Shown: piece after piece, positions 13,989 through 17,154 of the stretch
Position numbering within the stretch: position 1 is the stretch's first letter
Layout of the letters: each line of letters starts with the position of its first letter
Assembly: GCA_964568585.1 (NCBI GenBank)
Contig: CAZMQI010000041.1
Span: 1 to 17,154, forward strand
DNA length: 17,154 bases
Direction: 5' to 3'
From: RGZA01 sp964568585
GTDB lineage: Bacteria; Pseudomonadota; Alphaproteobacteria; UBA9219; RGZA01
The notes under the pieces: model-generated
What the model was told of the DNA's origin: nothing
Database searches by the model: none
Seen by the model: only the letters and a program-made list of their open reading frames with translations
Program-made: the position numbers and the translations under genes

Positions 13989-15125
13989 ATGAACAACGCA
14001 GCTGTAAATGTTGAATGGCACAAAGCGTTATCAACGCCTGAAGAGATTATTGCCGAAGCAAAAGCTGGCCGCATGTTCATTCTGGCGGATGATGAAAACC
14101 GCGAGAATGAAGGGGATATTATCATCCCCGCACAGCATGCCAATGCCGATGCGATTAATTTCATGGCCAAGCATGGCCGTGGTTTGATTTGCTTGGCGAT
14201 GGAACGGCAGATGGTTGACCGTCTGAACATCCCGATGATGAGTAGCAATAACGGTACGCGTCATCAAACCGCATTCACCGTTTCGATTGAAGCCCGCGAA
14301 GGCGTTACAACGGGAATTTCAGCAGCTGACCGCGCACGAACAATTGCTGTGGCGATTGATCCTGAAACCCGCCCCGAAGATTTAGTAACCCCCGGTCATG
14401 TATTTCCATTGATTGCAAAAGATGGCGGCGTATTGGTACGGACAGGCCATACCGAAGCAGCAGTTGATATTGCGCGTATGGCGGGTTTGTATCCTGCAGG
14501 CGTGATTTGTGAAATTATGAAGGATGATGGCAGCATGGCGCGCCTTCCAGACTTGATAGCATTCGCGCAATTGCATGGCATGAAGGTTGGCACGATTGCC
14601 GATTTGATTGCCTATCGACGCCGCACAGAAACAATTATTGAAAAACGCCTGAGCACAAAATTCAATTCTGTGTTTGGCGGTGAATTCCAGATGCATGTTT
14701 ATGCCAACAAAGTTTCCTATGCTGAACATATCGCCTTGGTGAAGGGTGATTTGAGCGGTGATGTGCCAGTTCTGGTGCGTATGCATGCGATTAATATTCT
14801 GGAAGATGTGTTGGGTGATGGCAGTGATGGCCGTGGCGGGGAAATTCAAGCCGCCATGCAGGCAATTGCCAAAGAAGGGCGCGGCGTCATCGTATTATTG
14901 CGCGAACCGCAAGCAAGCAGCCTGTCTCAGCGTTTACAGGCAGAGCTGTCAGGTGAAGCAAAACCAGCAGGAAGCCTGCGTGATTACGGGGTTGGCGCCC
15001 AAATTCTGCTCGATTTAGGTATTAAGAAGATGATTTTGTTGACTAACTCGCCTAAGAAGCTGGTGGTTGGCCTTGATGGATATGGGCTATCCGTTGAAGG
15101 ACACAGACCCATAAAAGGTTCATAA
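13989..15125 (+). CDS. ribB: 3,4-dihydroxy-2-butanone-4-phosphate synthase with degenerate GTP cyclohydrolase II domain (RibBX type)
   Basis: The N-terminal domain (about 15-210) converts ribulose 5-phosphate to the four-carbon precursor of lumazine. Its motifs are intact: DDENRENEGD (34-43) with metal/substrate acids, RHQTAFTVSIEAREGVTTGIS (in the 91-111 region), GHVFPL (His137), TGHTEAAVD (His154) and ICEIM (Glu175). The C-terminal domain (about 220-375) has GTP cyclohydrolase II shape (EHIALVKGD, VLVRMH, EGRGVIVLLRE, DYGVGAQILLDLGI, GLDGYGL). It has no cysteine at all, so the three zinc ligands of RibA are missing; VRMHAINILEDVLGD is followed by Gly/Asp-rich sequence. Proteobacterial RibBX variants are known to have such a domain without cyclohydrolase activity. 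It sits directly after ribE and 2 bases before ribH. Confidence 0.95.
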   Translation: MNNAAVNVEWHKALSTPEEIIAEAKAGRMFILADDENRENEGDIIIPAQHANADAINFMAKHGRGLICLAMERQMVDRLNIPMMSSNNGTRHQTAFTVSIEAREGVTTGISAADRARTIAVAIDPETRPEDLVTPGHVFPLIAKDGGVLVRTGHTEAAVDIARMAGLYPAGVICEIMKDDGSMARLPDLIAFAQLHGMKVGTIADLIAYRRRTETIIEKRLSTKFNSVFGGEFQMHVYANKVSYAEHIALVKGDLSGDVPVLVRMHAINILEDVLGDGSDGRGGEIQAAMQAIAKEGRGVIVLLREPQASSLSQRLQAELSGEAKPAGSLRDYGVGAQILLDLGIKKMILLTNSPKKLVVGLDGYGLSVEGHRPIKGS

Positions 15126-15127
15126 GC

Positions 15128-15598
15128 ATGGCTGAAAAAAAACCGCACATCATGATTATCGAGGCGCCGTTCTATAAAGGCATTTCAGAAGAATTGCTCA
15201 AAGGCGCGCTCATCGTGCTTAACGCCAATGGCGCGAGCTTTGAAAAATTCGAAGTGCCGGGTGCTTTGGAAATTCCATCGGCAATTTTATACGGCATCAA
15301 GATGAAGCAATATCATCCGGCACGTCGCCGCTTTGATGGTTTTATTGTTTTGGGCTGCGTGATTAAGGGGGATACCTATCATTTTGAAGTGGTGTGCAAT
15401 GAAAGTAACAGCGCGCTCACCATGCTCACCACCACCTATGCACTTGCGCTGGGCAATGGAATTTTGACGACCTATACCGAAGAACAAGCATGGGATAGAG
15501 CCAGTATTACTGGCGAAAACAAGGGCGGAGCCGCAGCGCAGGCCTGCCTTGATATGATTGCACTAAAAGGCAAGCTTGGCCTTTACCCCAGAGAATAA
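15128..15598 (+). CDS. ribH: 6,7-dimethyl-8-ribityllumazine synthase
   Basis: Condenses the RibD pathway product with the RibB four-carbon unit to give lumazine, the substrate of riboflavin synthase. The 156 residues show APFYKGISEELLKGA (the substrate-stacking Phe region), FEVPGALEIPSAI, GCVIKGDTYHFEVVCNES with catalytic His85, and the late GNGILTTYTEEQAWDRA and NKGGAAAQACL motifs. The sequence pattern (KGDTYHFE, NGILTT) is that of alphaproteobacterial lumazine synthases. It starts 2 bases after the ribB stop. Subunits of this family form pentamers or icosahedral cages; which form applies cannot be read here. nusB follows after 28 bases. Confidence 0.97.
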   Translation: MAEKKPHIMIIEAPFYKGISEELLKGALIVLNANGASFEKFEVPGALEIPSAILYGIKMKQYHPARRRFDGFIVLGCVIKGDTYHFEVVCNESNSALTMLTTTYALALGNGILTTYTEEQAWDRASITGENKGGAAAQACLDMIALKGKLGLYPRE

Positions 15599-15626
15599 AA
15601 ACCAGAATAGAGAGTAGATTTAATAA

Positions 15627-16097
15627 ATGTCTGACGTATTAGAAAAACCAAAAGCATCAACTCCTGCACAAAAATCCGCTGCACGAATGGCGGCCGTACA
15701 AGCGCTGTATACCATTGACTATACGGGTAATGCTGCAGGTGCGACGGTACAAGACTTTCTGCAACGTAAAATGCCAGTTGATGTTGATGCGCCGGTTCCA
15801 GAAGATTTTGATGATGAATTATTTAAATCTGTCGTGGACGGAACACTGGCACGCCAAGCAGATATTGATGGTATGGTCAGCGGGAGTCTTGATGCCAAAT
15901 GGCCATTGGAACGTCTAGAAAAAATCATCAAAGCGATTTTGCGTGCAGGGGTAGGGGAATTGCTTACCCATCCGCAAAACGATACCGCTATCATCATCAA
16001 TGATTATGTGAATGTCGCGCATGGCTTCTTTGCAGGTAAAGAACCAGCATTGGTGAATGCCGTGCTTGATAAAGTTTCTAAGTCCCTCCGTAGCTAA
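15627..16097 (+). CDS. nusB: Transcription antitermination factor NusB
   Basis: All-helical RNA-binding protein that with NusE binds the boxA RNA to form rRNA antitermination complexes. The 156 residues show the family beginning with QKSAARMAAVQALYTIDYTG (helix 1, with the conserved Arg/Ala-Gln-Ala-Leu-Tyr pattern), DDELFKSVVDGTLARQADID, the central WPLERLEKIIKAILRAGVGELL, and the late INDYVNVAHGFFAGKEPALVNAVLDKV, typical of NusB. The first 15 residues are polar and variable. The ribH-nusB-thiL order is widely conserved in bacteria, so this assignment is supported by context as well. Confidence 0.95.
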   Translation: MSDVLEKPKASTPAQKSAARMAAVQALYTIDYTGNAAGATVQDFLQRKMPVDVDAPVPEDFDDELFKSVVDGTLARQADIDGMVSGSLDAKWPLERLEKIIKAILRAGVGELLTHPQNDTAIIINDYVNVAHGFFAGKEPALVNAVLDKVSKSLRS

Positions 16098-16125
16098 TAC
16101 ATCCAATATATAAGGCTTTTATCTA

Positions 16126-17118
16126 ATGAATGAATTTGATCGCATTGCGCGTTTTTTTAAACCGCTTGCCAAGGATTTCCCTGGCGCATTCCATCTGTCC
16201 GATGATGCGGCGGTGATGCAGGTGCCACCCGAAGTTGATTTGGTCGTAACGACCGATGCGATGATGGAAGGCGTGCATTTCCTTGCGACTGATACTCCGC
16301 AAAGCATCGCGCAGCGGTTACTGCGTAGCAATCTGTCTGATTTGGCCGCGATGGGTGCACAACCTATCAGCTACACGTTAGTAACAGCGCTCAACAAAGA
16401 TGTGACCGATGATTGGCTACAGGCTTTTTCCGACACGTTGCAGGCAGACCAGAAAAAATACGCCATTCATTTGATGGGCGGTGATACCGTTCGCAGCGAA
16501 GGCGGCATGCATTTCTCCATCACTGCGTTTGGTGTTGTGCCACGCGGACAAGCTATGCGCCGTACATTAAAACGCGCGATGATGCCAAGCGATACCTATG
16601 ACATCTATGTCAGCGGTACGATTGGGGATTCAACGCTTGGGCTTATGGCTTCGCAAGGTAAAAAACTGTACGGCGTGAATGAAGAAGACATCGCATTTTT
16701 GAAGCAGCGTCATTTCGCACCAGAACCGCGTTTGGAATTGGGGCGCACTATTCGCACCTTTGCATTGGCATGCATTGATATTTCCGATGGATTGGCGGCG
16801 GATATCGGCCACATCGCCGTTGCATCACAAGCGCAAGCACTGATTGAGTCAGATAAAATTCCACTATCACCAGCTGCTAAAAAAGCACTGGATGCATGGC
16901 CAGAACATCTGGAAACCATTCTTACGGGCGGTGAAGATTATGAACTGGCATTTATTGTCGATGATCGCGAAGCAAGTTTATTAAAGATTGCTGCGACGAA
17001 GATTAATGTGCCATTAACCAAGATTGGCGTTTTAAAGTATGGCGAGGGTGGTATTCAGATACTGGATGCTAATAAGCGGATGATGATGCTCAAGCAAAAG
17101 GGCTGGCAGCACTTTTAA
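16126..17118 (+). CDS. thiL: Thiamine-monophosphate kinase
   Basis: ATP-dependent kinase that makes thiamine pyrophosphate from thiamine monophosphate, in the cytoplasm. The 330 residues have an N-terminal EFDRIARFF, the metal-binding DDAA (Asp26-Asp27), VVTTDAMMEGVHF, NLSDLAAMGAQP (69-80), LMGGDTVRS with Asp120, IDISDGLAAD (Asp218, Asp221) and LTGGEDYEL. These are the PurM/ThiL-fold motifs in order, and the end is complete. AAGG lies 10 bases before the ATG, a rather long spacing. It closes the riboflavin-nusB gene row, as is usual. The remaining 36 bases of the window after its stop hold nothing I can call. Confidence 0.96.
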   Translation: MNEFDRIARFFKPLAKDFPGAFHLSDDAAVMQVPPEVDLVVTTDAMMEGVHFLATDTPQSIAQRLLRSNLSDLAAMGAQPISYTLVTALNKDVTDDWLQAFSDTLQADQKKYAIHLMGGDTVRSEGGMHFSITAFGVVPRGQAMRRTLKRAMMPSDTYDIYVSGTIGDSTLGLMASQGKKLYGVNEEDIAFLKQRHFAPEPRLELGRTIRTFALACIDISDGLAADIGHIAVASQAQALIESDKIPLSPAAKKALDAWPEHLETILTGGEDYELAFIVDDREASLLKIAATKINVPLTKIGVLKYGEGGIQILDANKRMMMLKQKGWQHF

Positions 17119-17154
17119 ATCAACACCCGCAGCATAGTTGCAGGCAGTAAACCC

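Noticed and set aside
14382..14849. 155-residue open frame antisense to ribB
   Set aside because: Entirely within the RibB gene, rich in His/Asn as reverse-complement shadows often are, with no supporting motif.
16103..16115. CCAATATATAAGG before thiL as an NrdR box
   Set aside because: Resembles half of an NrdR box, but there is no second box at the required spacing and thiL is not an NrdR target; more likely AT-rich spacer.
16201..16212. ThiL metal motif reads SDDAA instead of GDDAA
   Set aside because: Both aspartates are present, and the residue before them varies in alphaproteobacterial ThiL as far as I recall, so I do not treat it as a defect.
17115..17154. Possible 3' end of a minus-strand gene (reads GLLPATMLRVLI then stop)
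   Set aside because: Only 12 codons are visible, and an open frame of that length is more likely than not by chance; it would overlap the thiL stop by 4 bases.

Overview
This 17 kb window looks like a chromosomal housekeeping segment of an alphaproteobacterium with fairly balanced base composition. The evidence for the lineage is gene content and order: the run glyA-nrdR-ribD-ribE-ribB(A-like)-ribH-nusB-thiL, an LDH-like malate dehydrogenase, an alphaproteobacterial lumazine synthase sequence, and hflK-hflC followed by a Do-type protease. I see no insertion sequence, phage gene, tRNA, rRNA or CRISPR array.

Layout. Positions 2-1384 (+) hold the 3' part of scpB (chromosome segregation) and serB (serine biosynthesis), followed by an orphan gene for a 143-residue protein (1486-1917). 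From 5621 down to 1929 (-) lies hflK-hflC plus a periplasmic Do/HtrA protease, a membrane and envelope protein quality-control block. mrp (5732-6859, +), an Fe-S carrier P-loop ATPase, is divergent from hflK. On the minus strand from 9885 down to 6868 are a small conserved-looking protein, folP (dihydropteroate synthase), mdh (malate dehydrogenase) and an unrecognised 293-residue protein with one N-terminal membrane segment. From 9997 to 17118 (+) is a long tight gene row: an RpiB-like isomerase, glyA, nrdR, then riboflavin synthesis (ribD, ribE, RibBX-type ribB, ribH), nusB and thiL. Spacing is very small (a 1-nt overlap nrdR/ribD, 0 nt ribE/ribB, 2 nt ribB/ribH), which suggests one operon with translational coupling.

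How the genes work together. folP and glyA, on either side of the divergent 9886-9996 region, supply folate and one-carbon units. RibD, RibE, RibB and RibH cover all of riboflavin synthesis except GTP cyclohydrolase II, whose domain in the RibB fusion has lost its zinc cysteines, so an active RibA must be encoded elsewhere. HflKC and the Do protease handle membrane and periplasmic protein quality.

Most of the window is ordinary. The points worth a second look are two unrecognised proteins, an RpiB-like protein with replaced conserved substrate-site residues, an Asp-to-Glu change in the HAD motif of SerB, the cysteine-free GTP cyclohydrolase-like domain, and several precise hairpins at gene ends and in divergent leaders. 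I did not find a convincing new multi-gene system.
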